Source: JBDRKE01 sp043814315 (lineage in GTDB: Bacteria; Omnitrophota; Gorgyraeia; Gygaellales; Profunditerraquicolaceae). From it: a stretch of DNA of 50,629 bases. This document shows, in pieces, positions 31,101 through 39,150 of the stretch. Both the position numbers and the translations under genes were made by a program. Location: contig JBDRKE010000003.1 in assembly GCA_043814315.1 (NCBI GenBank), positions 1 to 50,629 on the forward strand, given 5' to 3'. The notes under the pieces were generated by a model, which saw nothing but the letters and a program-made list of their open reading frames with translations, did not search any database and was not told the DNA's origin. Position 1 is the stretch's first letter; each line of letters starts with the position of its first letter.

Positions 31101-32065
31101 AGAGAAATGTTATCAAGAGGGCAAAAGAGGTTTTAGATATCGAAGCCTGCGCGATCAGGGGTTTAAAGTCAAGGTTAGGCAGGAATTTTGAAAAGGCCCT
31201 GAGTTTAATCTTAAAAATAAAAGGAAGAGTCGTAGTAAGCGGTATGGGTAAAACCGGCATCATCGCCCAGAAGTTTTCCGCTACACTGGCTTCCACAGGC
31301 ACCCCCAGCTTATTTTTACATACAGCTGAGGCCATACACGGAGACCTGGGAAAGGTGACCTGCGATGATGCGGTTGTCGTTATTTCTAACAGCGGTCAGG
31401 GGGAGGAGATGAAACAGCTCCTGCCTTTATTAAAGAAGATCGGCTCGAAGATTATTGCTCTTACCGGTAACACGCGCTCTATCTTAGCGAAGTATAGCGA
31501 TGTGGTCCTGGATGTATCAGTAGAAAAAGAGGCTTGTCCCCTGGGCCTTGCGCCTACGGCATCCACGACCGCCACATTAGCGATGACAGATGCGCTGGCG
31601 GTTTGTCTGTTGGAGCTGAAAGGCTTCAAAGAAAAAGATTTTGCTTTTTTCCATCCCGGCGGCAGCTTGGGTAAGCGTTTGTTTTTAAAGGTAGAGGATA
31701 TCATGCGTACGGGCCCCACGAACCCCGTTGTTCACGAAGACAGAAAGGTGGCGCAGGTTTTGTTAAAGATCACACAGGCCCGGGCAGGTTCTGCAACGGT
31801 TGTCGATGGGAGAGGCCGGCTGAGAGGCATATTTACCGATGGGGATTTGCGCAGGCACCTTGAGACGGATGCGGGTTTGCTTAAACGCAGAATCAAAGAA
31901 GTGATGACAAAGGATCCTGCGGTGGTTCCTAGGGGGATGCTGGCGGCTGAGGCGATGCGTATCTTGCAGGAAAAAAAGATCGATGAAGTCCCCGTGGTGG
32001 ATAAAAAGAACCGCCCGGTCGGCTTATTAGATGTTCAGGATCTTTTAAGGGCGGGTTTGGTTTAA
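31097..32065 (+). CDS. kdsD: Arabinose-5-phosphate isomerase
   Basis: KdsD (KpsF type) turns ribulose 5-phosphate into arabinose 5-phosphate, feeding KdsA. The 322-residue protein has an N-terminal SIS domain (VVVSGMGKTGIIAQKFSATLASTGTPSLFLHTAEAIHGDLG, VVISNSGQGEEMKQLLP) and two C-terminal CBS domains (VEDIMRTG and IKEVMTKDPAVV ... KIDEVPVVDKKNRPVGLLDVQDLL). Length and order are standard. The start overlaps the kdsA stop by ATGA, so the two enzymes are made together, and kdsC follows after 11 bases. It acts in the cytoplasm. Confidence 0.95.
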   Translation: MKRNVIKRAKEVLDIEACAIRGLKSRLGRNFEKALSLILKIKGRVVVSGMGKTGIIAQKFSATLASTGTPSLFLHTAEAIHGDLGKVTCDDAVVVISNSGQGEEMKQLLPLLKKIGSKIIALTGNTRSILAKYSDVVLDVSVEKEACPLGLAPTASTTATLAMTDALAVCLLELKGFKEKDFAFFHPGGSLGKRLFLKVEDIMRTGPTNPVVHEDRKVAQVLLKITQARAGSATVVDGRGRLRGIFTDGDLRRHLETDAGLLKRRIKEVMTKDPAVVPRGMLAAEAMRILQEKKIDEVPVVDKKNRPVGLLDVQDLLRAGLV

Positions 32066-32076
32066 GAATATTTTAA

Positions 32077-32619
32077 ATGACTAAAGAATCTTTCGTAGAT
32101 AATCTAAAAGAAAAGGCCAGAAAGATCAAGTTGTTACTCCTGGATGTGGATGGCGTTCTGACGGACGGTAGGATCATCTATGATTCGCTCGGCCGGGATA
32201 TGAAATTTTTTGATGTCCATGATGGTCTCGGGGTTTATGTCCTCAGGAAGGCAGGGATTAAAACTGTTCTTATCACGGCTAAGGGTTCCAGGGCCATTAA
32301 GCCACGAGCCCGCGATATGAGGGTGGAGGAAGTCTTTGCGAATGTCACGCCTAAGACGATCGTCCTGGATAAAATATTGAAGAAGTACAAAGTGGATATC
32401 CATGAAGTGTGTTTTGTCGGCGATGATTTAGTGGATTTGTGTATTATGAAGCGCGTGGGTTTTCCCATAGCGGTATTTAACGCAGCACCCGAGATTAAAC
32501 AGGCAGCTTCCTACATCACCGTAAGGACAGGGGGCCGGGGGGCTGTGCGTGAGGTGGCAGAGTTGATCCTTAAGTCACAAGGGAAATGGGAGGAAATTAT
32601 ACGCTCCTATGTCTTTTAA
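32077..32619 (+). CDS. kdsC: Kdo-8-phosphate phosphatase
   Basis: KdsC, a small HAD phosphatase without a cap, removes phosphate from Kdo 8-phosphate. The 180-residue protein shows LLLLDVDGVLTDGRIIYDSLG with both catalytic Asp residues, FFDVHDGLGVYVLRKAGIKTVLIT, the lysine loop region and VCFVGDDLVDLCIMKRVGFPIAVFNA. It forms tetramers in other species because it has no cap domain. It lies 11 bases after kdsD and its stop overlaps the LptC-LptA start by 11 bases, so pathway order and gene order match. Confidence 0.94.
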   Translation: MTKESFVDNLKEKARKIKLLLLDVDGVLTDGRIIYDSLGRDMKFFDVHDGLGVYVLRKAGIKTVLITAKGSRAIKPRARDMRVEEVFANVTPKTIVLDKILKKYKVDIHEVCFVGDDLVDLCIMKRVGFPIAVFNAAPEIKQAASYITVRTGGRGAVREVAELILKSQGKWEEIIRSYVF

Positions 32620-33511
32620 AATATCCGTAATTAGTATTTTTTTGTGTTTTTTCACCGTGCCTGTCTTAGGTATTCAGGATTCCGTGTTTTCCCAGGAATC
32701 AGGCCAACAGATTCAGGATTTCTCTCTGGCCGGCTACGGAGAGAAAGGTAAAAAAAGCTGGGATCTTTCAGGGAAAACGGCGGATATCTTTACCGAAATC
32801 GTCAAGCTTAATGACGTCGTGGGTAACCTCTACGGTAAAGAGGAAGATGTCCGTTTGACGGCTGAAAGGGGAGATTTTAATAAAGAGGATGGCTGCGTCC
32901 ATTTAGAGCAGAATGTGATTATCACCACCTCTTCGGGCGTAAAACTGATGACGGATGCATTGGATTGGGACAGGAAAAATCAACTGATATCTACGGCCAA
33001 TCCGGTCGATATCCAAAGAGATAATCTGAGGGCTTTAGCCAGCGGGGCTCGGGCTGAACCGAACCTGAAAAGAATCGCCTTAGAAAAAGACGTGAGGCTA
33101 GACATCGACCCCGTACATCAGGAAAAGATAGAAGGGTCCTGCGACGAAGAAAAGGTGGTTATTACCTGCGATGGGCCTCTGGAGATAGATTACGAAAAGA
33201 ACGTGGCTGTATTCAATAATAACGTAAAAGTAGAGAAGCAGGAAATCCTGATCTATAGCGACAGAATGGATGTCTTTTTTTCATCCGGCCTGGCCGACAA
33301 CGAAAAGAAAGAGAAGACATCGATGATGGCCGGTAATAAGATTGAAAAAATAGTGTCCACGGGGCATGTGAAGATTGTGCGGGGTTTAAATGTTTCTTAT
33401 AGCGAGGAAGCCATCTATACGGCCCTGGATAAAAAGATCACGCTTAATGGCAGGCCAAGATTAGTGATATATTCTGCGGAGGATTTTAAAAATGCTTCTC
33501 CTGGAAACTAA
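32609..33511 (+). CDS. LptC-LptA fusion, periplasmic LPS transport protein
   Basis: LptC and LptA carry LPS from the inner-membrane ABC transporter across the periplasm on a beta-jellyroll bridge. The 300-residue protein starts with a signal peptide or anchor (SFKISVISIFLCFFTVPVLG), then an LptC-like part (about 35-190) with GEKGKKSWDLSGKTADIF and LTAERGDFNKEDGCVHLEQNV, and then a second jellyroll of LptA/OstA type (about 190-290) with EGSCDEEKVVITCDGPLEIDYEKNVAVFNNNVKV and SDRMDVFF. It therefore looks like the two proteins in one chain. It overlaps kdsC by 11 bases and lptB by 20, so it is part of the same unit. No separate LptA gene is visible in the window. Confidence 0.82.
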   Translation: MSFKISVISIFLCFFTVPVLGIQDSVFSQESGQQIQDFSLAGYGEKGKKSWDLSGKTADIFTEIVKLNDVVGNLYGKEEDVRLTAERGDFNKEDGCVHLEQNVIITTSSGVKLMTDALDWDRKNQLISTANPVDIQRDNLRALASGARAEPNLKRIALEKDVRLDIDPVHQEKIEGSCDEEKVVITCDGPLEIDYEKNVAVFNNNVKVEKQEILIYSDRMDVFFSSGLADNEKKEKTSMMAGNKIEKIVSTGHVKIVRGLNVSYSEEAIYTALDKKITLNGRPRLVIYSAEDFKNASPGN

Positions 33512-34214
33512 AGGGCTATCCAAGTCTTACAACGGCCGCCAAGTCGTCAAAGGCGTGGACATTCTGGTCAAACGCGGAGAAATTGTGGGGCTTCTGGGCC
33601 CTAACGGCGCAGGTAAGACCACGACTTTCTACATGGTCGTCGGCATCGTGCCTCCGCAGGCGGGAAAGATCATTTTTGATAACAATGACATAACGGCTTT
33701 GCCTATTCATGAACGTGCGCGTTTCGGCATAGGGTATCTGTCTCAGGAGCCCTCGACATTTCGTAAGCTGTCCGTAGAAGAAAATATCATGGCTGTTTTA
33801 GAAACTTTGCCGATCGGTAAAACCGAAAGAAAACGCAGATTGAAAAATCTACTTGGGGAATTGAATATCGCGCATCTGGCGAAATCCAAAGCCTTTACCT
33901 TGTCGGGAGGAGAAAGAAGACGCCTGGAGATCACGCGCGCTTTGGTGACAAGCCCGTCATTCCTTTTATTGGACGAGCCGTTTTCAGGGATAGACCCCAT
34001 TGTGGTCAACGAGGCACAGGAGATCATTAAGGAATTAAAGGATAGAGGCCTGGGGATCTTACTTACGGACCATAACGTCAGAGAGACCCTTTCTATAACG
34101 GACAGGGCTTACTTAATCGCCGAAGGCAAGATCATCATTTCCGGAACAGCTCACGATTTGATTAATGACCCAAAAGCGCGCCAGATATATTTAGGTGAGA
34201 AATTCAGGATGTAA
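33492..34214 (+). CDS. lptB: LPS export ABC transporter ATPase
   Basis: LptB powers extraction of LPS from the inner membrane with LptFG. The 240-residue ATPase has Walker A GLLGPNGAGKTTTFYMVVG, the Q-loop in YLSQEPSTFRKLSVEENI, the ABC signature LSGGERRRLEITRAL, Walker B FLLLDEPFSGIDPI and the H-loop in LLTDHNVRETL. The tail QIYLGEKF is a family marker. It begins 20 bases inside the LptC-LptA gene. LptF and LptG are not in the window. In many bacteria rpoN follows lptB; here the trigger factor does, across a repeat. Confidence 0.95.
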   Translation: MLLLETKGLSKSYNGRQVVKGVDILVKRGEIVGLLGPNGAGKTTTFYMVVGIVPPQAGKIIFDNNDITALPIHERARFGIGYLSQEPSTFRKLSVEENIMAVLETLPIGKTERKRRLKNLLGELNIAHLAKSKAFTLSGGERRRLEITRALVTSPSFLLLDEPFSGIDPIVVNEAQEIIKELKDRGLGILLTDHNVRETLSITDRAYLIAEGKIIISGTAHDLINDPKARQIYLGEKFRM

Positions 34215-34295
34215 TATTTCGTTTACTCGTTATCTCGAGAAAAACGAAATAACGAAACAACGAGATAACGAAATAACGGGTCAACGACAAGACAA
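34215..34295 (+). repeat. Palindromic element, ACGAGATA octamer type
   Basis: The left T-rich words (TTTCGTTTACTCGTTATCTCG) are followed by A-rich octamers (ACGAAATA, ACGAAACA, ACGAGATA, ACGAAATA, ACGGGTCA). The order is T-rich then A-rich, the reverse of most elements. A second member is at 35910-35980. Confidence 0.65.
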
Positions 34296-34313
34296 CATAA
34301 AGGAAGTCAAACA

Positions 34314-35195
34314 ATGAAGACTGAGATCAAGAAATTGGAGGGTACGAAACGAGAGTTAAATATCGAGGTCAGCGGTGAGGTCGTCAAGAGTAAATTTGAG
34401 GATGTCTTTGCGAAAATCTCAAAAAGCGCGAAGGTTGCGGGTTTCCGCCCGGGCCATGCGCCCCGCGATATCCTCGAAAAGCATTATGCCTCATCCGCCC
34501 ATGAACAGGTGCTTAAAGAATTGGTTCCGGATATCTATCATGAGGCCATCCATAAAGAGGGGCTTGACGTCGTTGACTACCCGCAAATTACCGATGTTAA
34601 GCTGGAAAGGGGAAAACTCGCCTTTAAGGCCACGTTTGAGATAAGCCCCGAAATAGAGGTTAGGGATTACAAGGGGATCAAGGTAAGTTCAAAGAGTATC
34701 CGCGTGGATCAGGACGAAATCAAGCGCTCCTTGGATGCCCTAAAAGAGTCAAGAAAGATTGACGCGGCAGATGATTTGTTTGCCAGGAGCTTGGGTTATC
34801 CGAATCTCGCGGAATTAGAAAATGCCGTTAGCAGGCAAATCTTTCTGCAAAAGGACAGCGAAGAACGCCAGAGAATAGAACATGAATTAATCGAGCATGT
34901 TCTCAAGGATTTAAATTTTAAAGCCCCTAAGTCTATGGTGGATCGCCAGTTGCAGGACCTGGTGAGGCAATCTAAAGTCAATTTGGCGATGAAAGGCCTT
35001 CCTCGAGAAAAGATCGAAGAGCAAGAGGGCGTATTGACCAAGGAGCTTATACCGACAGCTGAAAAGCAGGTTAGGGTTTATCTGGTTCTTGCCGCCATAG
35101 CCAAAAAAGAAAATATGCCTTTGGATGACCAAATGCCGCGCCGGGCCGTTGAATTCTTGTTAAGAGAAGCAGATTGGAAGATTCAAGAAGCATAG
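34314..35195 (+). CDS. tig: Trigger factor lacking the FKBP domain
   Basis: Trigger factor binds the ribosome exit tunnel and holds nascent chains. The 293-residue protein is far shorter than usual (about 430). The N-terminal ribosome-binding domain (1 to about 112) is present with the signature GFRPGHAP (43-50), though His replaces the usual Lys. The C-terminal chaperone domain is present (SLGYPNLAELENAVSRQI to the end). Between residues about 145 and 150 the sequence passes straight from the linker helix to the C-domain, so the central FKBP-type peptidyl-prolyl isomerase domain is absent. Holding activity should remain, isomerase activity not. AAGGAAG precedes ATG 34314; clpP follows, a common neighbour. 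Confidence 0.88.
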   Translation: MKTEIKKLEGTKRELNIEVSGEVVKSKFEDVFAKISKSAKVAGFRPGHAPRDILEKHYASSAHEQVLKELVPDIYHEAIHKEGLDVVDYPQITDVKLERGKLAFKATFEISPEIEVRDYKGIKVSSKSIRVDQDEIKRSLDALKESRKIDAADDLFARSLGYPNLAELENAVSRQIFLQKDSEERQRIEHELIEHVLKDLNFKAPKSMVDRQLQDLVRQSKVNLAMKGLPREKIEEQEGVLTKELIPTAEKQVRVYLVLAAIAKKENMPLDDQMPRRAVEFLLREADWKIQEA

Positions 35196-35199
35196 CGAA

Positions 35200-35285
35200 A
35201 AACTTAAAGCGCAAAGCGTAAAGTTAAAACTCAAAGCTTAAAGTTTTTAGTTTTAAACTTTAGTTTTACACTTTACGCTTAAAAT
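35200..35285 (+). repeat. Palindromic element, AAAGCGCAAAGCG type
   Basis: AACTTAAAGCGCAAAGCG and AACTCAAAGCTTAAAG are matched by CTTTAGTTTTACACTTTACG. The arms meet near 35248. It is the same type as 1928-2038. Confidence 0.75.
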
Positions 35286-35298
35286 AGGGAGGTGCTCA

Positions 35299-35907
35299 AT
35301 GAACATTAAAAGTCAGCTTTTGGTTCCCATGGTTATCGAACAGACCTCGAGAGGTTATGAGCGCGCCTATGACATCTATTCTCGCTTATTGAAAGACCGC
35401 ATTGTCTTCATTGGCACGCCCGTGGACGACTACGTAGCGAACCTGGTCATTGCCCAGATGCTTTTCTTGCAAATGGAAGACGTGCATAAGGATATCAGCG
35501 TTTATATCAATTCGCCCGGCGGGTCTGTCACGGCGGGTCTGGCCATTTACGACACCATACAGTTTGTCAAATGCGATGTGGCTACCTATTGCGTGGGTCA
35601 GGCCTCCAGTATGGGCGCGCTGCTTTTGTGCGCTGGCACAAAAAGCAAACGCCACGCCCTGCCTAACTCCAGGATAATGATTCATCAGCCCTGGGGCGGT
35701 ATCCAGGGTGCGGCTGAAGACATCTCCCGGCATGCCAAGGAGATTCTCAATATGCGCGATAAGATTAACGAGATTTTGGCGTTTCATACCACTCAGCCTT
35801 TAGAGAAGATTCAGAAGGATACCGATCGGGATTATTTTATGTCAGCTTTGGAAGCAAAGGTCTACGGCTTGATTGATGAGGTTATTGTTCAAGAAAAGAA
35901 AAAGTAG
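35299..35907 (+). CDS. clpP: ATP-dependent Clp protease proteolytic subunit
   Basis: ClpP forms the two-ring protease chamber fed by ClpX or ClpA. The 202-residue protein has the full catalytic triad: Ser in GQASSMGALLL, His in SRIMIHQPWGG and Asp in TDRDYFMSALEA, plus YINSPGGSVTAGLAIYDTI. Length is standard. GGGAGGTG lies at about 6 nt before ATG 35299. Unlike in many genomes clpX does not follow; a class V aminotransferase gene comes next after a repeat. Confidence 0.96.
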   Translation: MNIKSQLLVPMVIEQTSRGYERAYDIYSRLLKDRIVFIGTPVDDYVANLVIAQMLFLQMEDVHKDISVYINSPGGSVTAGLAIYDTIQFVKCDVATYCVGQASSMGALLLCAGTKSKRHALPNSRIMIHQPWGGIQGAAEDISRHAKEILNMRDKINEILAFHTTQPLEKIQKDTDRDYFMSALEAKVYGLIDEVIVQEKKK

Positions 35908-35909
35908 TA

Positions 35910-35980
35910 TTCGTGATCTCGTTATTTTGAGACAGCGATAATCGAATCAACGAGATAACGAGATAACGAGTCAACGAAAC
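35910..35980 (+). repeat. Palindromic element, ACGAGATA octamer type (second copy)
   Basis: ATCTCGTTATTTTGAG is followed by AATCAACGAGATAACGAG and further ACGAG units. It matches 34215-34295 in order and words. Confidence 0.65.
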
Positions 35981-35993
35981 GAAGGAGAGATTG

Positions 35994-37130
35994 ATGCGCA
36001 AGAATTACTTATTAACACCCGGGCCTACGCCTTTACCCCCGCAGGTTTGTGAGGCGTTAGCTCGACCCATTATCCATCACCGCACCCCCCAGTTTCAGGC
36101 GGTACTTAAAGAGGTCACGGAAGGTTTAAAGTATGTGTTTCAAACCCAAAACGATTGTTTTATATTAGCCTCTTCAGGAACGGGAGCCATGGAAGCTTCT
36201 GTCGCTAACCTTTTATCCGCCGGCGATACCGCCTTATGTATCCAGGGCGGAAAGTTTGGAGAGAGGTGGGCAGAGATCTGCCAGGCCTACGGGATTGAAG
36301 CTGATGTGCTTGATGTGGTGTGGGGTAAGAGCGTAGATCCAAAAGATGTAGAAAAGAAACTGAAGGCCAATCCCAAGATAAAAGCCGTCTTCACGACTTT
36401 GTGCGAGACCTCTACGGGGGTGGGCAATGATATTAAAACAATAGGCCAACTTATAAAGGATGGGCCCGCGGTATTGGTGGTCGATGCCATCAGCGGCCTG
36501 GGCGCGATTGATTTAAAAACCGATGATTGGTTTTGCGACATGGTGGTATCCGGTTCTCAAAAGGGGCTCATGTTGCCTCCGGGCCTAGGATTCATATCTG
36601 TCAGCCCCAAGGCATGGAAACTCATAGAGGCTGCAAAGTCGCCTCGGTATTATTTTGATTTAAAAGCAGCCAAAAAAGCGCTAGATAAGACGGATACGCC
36701 TTTTACGCCAGCCATCAATTTAATCATGGCTTTGAATGAAGCCTTGAAGATGATTAAACAGGATGGCTTGGAAAACATTTTCCTGCGGCACCATAAAATG
36801 GCAGAAGCAACCAGGGCGGCGGTCAAGGCATTAGGTTTAGAATTATTCGCACCTGAGGCGGCTTCAGATGTTGTGACAGCGGTTAAGGTTCCTCAGGGCC
36901 TTGACGGAGAGAAACTGGTAAAGACGATGCGGGATGCCTTCGGCGTGACCATAGCGGGAGGCCAATCGGAAATGAAAGGTAAACTTTTCAGGATAGCCCA
37001 TATGGGCTATATCGAAGAATTTGATATTCTTTTAGGCATCTCTTGTTTAGAAAAAGTGTTGCATCGGATGGGATACAAGTTTTCATTAGGCGCTGGCGTC
37101 AAAGCCGTGGAGGAAGTCTTCTTAAAGTAG
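35994..37130 (+). CDS. Class V aminotransferase (alanine-glyoxylate type)
   Basis: The 378-residue PLP enzyme is in the alanine/serine-glyoxylate aminotransferase group. Seen: LLTPGPTPLPPQVCEALARPIIHHRTP at the start, ASSGTGAMEASVANLLSAGD, TLCETSTGVGNDI, VVDAISGLGA and the PLP lysine in SGSQKGLMLPPGLGF; the end has FRIAHMGYIEEFDILLGI. It lies directly before serA across a repeat. In several archaea and bacteria such an enzyme stands in for phosphoserine aminotransferase, so a serine-pathway role is likely here; this is inference from context. ATG 35994 follows GAAGGAG by 6 bases; the TTG at 35991 is not needed. Confidence 0.9.
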   Translation: MRKNYLLTPGPTPLPPQVCEALARPIIHHRTPQFQAVLKEVTEGLKYVFQTQNDCFILASSGTGAMEASVANLLSAGDTALCIQGGKFGERWAEICQAYGIEADVLDVVWGKSVDPKDVEKKLKANPKIKAVFTTLCETSTGVGNDIKTIGQLIKDGPAVLVVDAISGLGAIDLKTDDWFCDMVVSGSQKGLMLPPGLGFISVSPKAWKLIEAAKSPRYYFDLKAAKKALDKTDTPFTPAINLIMALNEALKMIKQDGLENIFLRHHKMAEATRAAVKALGLELFAPEAASDVVTAVKVPQGLDGEKLVKTMRDAFGVTIAGGQSEMKGKLFRIAHMGYIEEFDILLGISCLEKVLHRMGYKFSLGAGVKAVEEVFLK

Positions 37131-37140
37131 GTTCCATAGA

Positions 37141-37336
37141 AATGAAATTTCCAAATCACAAATTCCAAATTACAAACAAATTACAAGTTCCAATGATTCG
37201 ACTTCGTTCACCATTGGTACTCAAGCGTAGTCGAAGTACCAATTTCCAAAACTCCAAACTAAATTCTTTGTTTCGGGCATTGGGATTTCGGTATTGGGAT
37301 TTGTTTGTGATTTGGTGCTTGTAATTTGTGATTTTA
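37141..37336 (+). repeat. Compound palindromic element with CGACTTCG core
   Basis: The A-rich arm (AAATCACAAATTCCAAATTA) and T-rich arm (GGTATTGGGATTTG, TTTGTGATTTGG) enclose a core ATTCGACTTCGTTCACCATT and GGTACTCAAGCGTAGTCG, a variant of the core at 38984-39060. The serA Shine-Dalgarno (AAAGGAGG) follows beyond it. Confidence 0.8.
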
Positions 37337-37360
37337 GTAGTGTAAAAGGAGGATGATTCA

Positions 37361-38947
37361 ATGATCAAGATACTCGTCAGTGACCCGCTGTCGGAAGAAG
37401 GCCTCAAAATACTGAAAAATCACAAGGAATTTCAGGTGGATGTTAAGACGGAATTAAAACCGGATGCCTTAAGGGAGGTTATCAAAGATTACGATTGTCT
37501 CGTAGTCAGAAGCGCCACAAAAGTAACAAAGGATATTCTTTCCCAGGCCGTAAAATTAAAGGTTATTGGCCGTGCGGGCGTGGGTTTGGATAATGTTGAT
37601 TTAGAGGCAGCCACGCAAAAAGGTATCATCGTCATGAATACGCCGGCAGGCAATACCATTTCTACGGCAGAACATGCGATGAGTATGGTTTTAGCACTCT
37701 CCAGGAATATCCCTCAGGCGAACGCCTCCACAAAAAAGGGAGAATGGAAGCGCTCTAAGTTCATGGGCGTTGAGCTTTATGGCAAGGTTTTAGGGATTGT
37801 GGGATTCGGCAGGATAGGCTCGGAGGTAGCCAGGCGCGCCTTATCTTTCGGTATGAAGGTTCTGGCTTTTGACCCGTTTTTATCCCGCGAGGTGGCCCAG
37901 GGCATCGGCGTGGAATTGATGGAATTAAAAGATACATTGGAAAATTCCGATTACATCACGGTGCATACGCCTCTGACGGAAGAAACAAAACACATGATAT
38001 CCACTCAAGAATTCGCCATGATGAAGAAAGGGGTGCGTGTGATTAATTGCGCCCGCGGCGGGATTATCGACGAGTTAGCCCTGGTGGCAGCGATCAAGGA
38101 AGGAAAGGTTGCAGGCGCTGCCCTGGATGTCTTTGAAAAAGAACCTGTTGCGGCGGATAACGAACTCTTGCAGCTAGACAATGTTATTCTGACGCCTCAT
38201 CTGGGGGCCTCTACGGAGGAGGCGCAGGTGAACGTGGCTGTGGAGGTGGCCCAAATCGTAGCGGATGCGCTTCTGGGCAGAGGCATTCGCAATGCCGCTA
38301 ATTATCCCTGCTTGGAGCCTGAGGTTTGCAAGATCATCGAACCTTACATAAACCTGGCCGAAAAACTGGGGTCTTTCGGCAGCCAGTTGGTGGAAGGTAG
38401 GCTCCTTCAGCTTAATATCAGCTACAGCGGAGACATTATCCAGCATGATTTAACCGCTGTGACCCTGGCATTGGTGAAGGGTGTCCTTTCTCCTATATTG
38501 CAGGAAACCGTTAACTTTATCAATGCCGTGACCCTTGCCAGAGAGAGAGGCATTAAGATCAATGAGTCGAAAACGTCTAGCGAGGAGGAGTTTGTTACCC
38601 GTATTCAATTGGAAGTCAGAACCGATAAAGAAACCAGGAAGATATCCGGAACACTGGCCTCCAATAAACAGCCCCGAATCGTCAAGATCGATGGATGTTA
38701 CGTAGAGATGACGCCCCAGGGCGAGATCGTCTTTATCCAGAATTGGGATAAACCGGGCATCATCGGCAACCTCGGCACGCTTTTAGGCAAACATGATATC
38801 AATATTGCCTCTATGACATTCGGCCGCGAAAAGCCCGGCGAAAAGGCTATCAGCGTGTTGAATGTGGACAGCCCTGTTTCGGCGCAGATCGTAGACAAGA
38901 TAAAAAAGCTAGAGAATATCCTGGCCGTGAAAGTGATCAAGTTATAG
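37361..38947 (+). CDS. serA: D-3-phosphoglycerate dehydrogenase
   Basis: SerA oxidises 3-phosphoglycerate with NAD in the first step of serine synthesis. The 528-residue protein is the long form: substrate and NAD domains with GRAGVGLDNVDLEAAT, GIVGFGRIGSEVARRAL, VHTPLTEETKHMI, INCARGGIIDE and LDVFEKEPVAADNELL then TPHLGAST; an intervening (ASB) domain from about 320 to 450; and a C-terminal ACT domain (VFIQNWDKPGIIGNLGTLLGKHDINIASM), which binds serine for feedback control. Length is as in Mycobacterium and Bacillus. A strong AAAGGAGGA precedes ATG 37361. The aminotransferase upstream may give the next step. Confidence 0.96.
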   Translation: MIKILVSDPLSEEGLKILKNHKEFQVDVKTELKPDALREVIKDYDCLVVRSATKVTKDILSQAVKLKVIGRAGVGLDNVDLEAATQKGIIVMNTPAGNTISTAEHAMSMVLALSRNIPQANASTKKGEWKRSKFMGVELYGKVLGIVGFGRIGSEVARRALSFGMKVLAFDPFLSREVAQGIGVELMELKDTLENSDYITVHTPLTEETKHMISTQEFAMMKKGVRVINCARGGIIDELALVAAIKEGKVAGAALDVFEKEPVAADNELLQLDNVILTPHLGASTEEAQVNVAVEVAQIVADALLGRGIRNAANYPCLEPEVCKIIEPYINLAEKLGSFGSQLVEGRLLQLNISYSGDIIQHDLTAVTLALVKGVLSPILQETVNFINAVTLARERGIKINESKTSSEEEFVTRIQLEVRTDKETRKISGTLASNKQPRIVKIDGCYVEMTPQGEIVFIQNWDKPGIIGNLGTLLGKHDINIASMTFGREKPGEKAISVLNVDSPVSAQIVDKIKKLENILAVKVIKL

Positions 38948-38949
38948 AT

Positions 38950-39150
38950 ATGGAAAAATCCAAATTCCAAATTCCAAAATAAATCCAATGGTTCGACTCC
39001 GTCCTTCGACAGGCTCAGGACTCCGCTCACCATTGGCACTGAGCGCAGTCGAAGTGCCAAAATCCAAAATCCAAAACAGAAGATTAAATGTTTTGAACTT
39101 TGTGCTTTGTGCTTATTTTGTGCTTTTTGCTTTGACATTTGACATTAAAG
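38950..39150 (+). repeat. Compound palindromic element with GGTTCGACTCCG core
   Basis: The A-rich arm (AATCCAAATTCCAAATTCC) is followed by the core TGGTTCGACTCCGTCCTTCG, ACAGGCTCAGGACTCCGC and CACTGAGCGCAGTCGAAGTG, then a second A-rich bit and a T-rich arm (AACTTTGTGCTTTGTGC, TTTGCTTTGACATTTGAC). The T-rich arm appears to be translated as the signal peptide of the next gene. Confidence 0.8.

Noticed and set aside
38698..39138. Long frame on the minus strand over the serA end
   Set aside because: It is antisense to serA and reads through repeat arms that have few stops on either strand; no domain visible.
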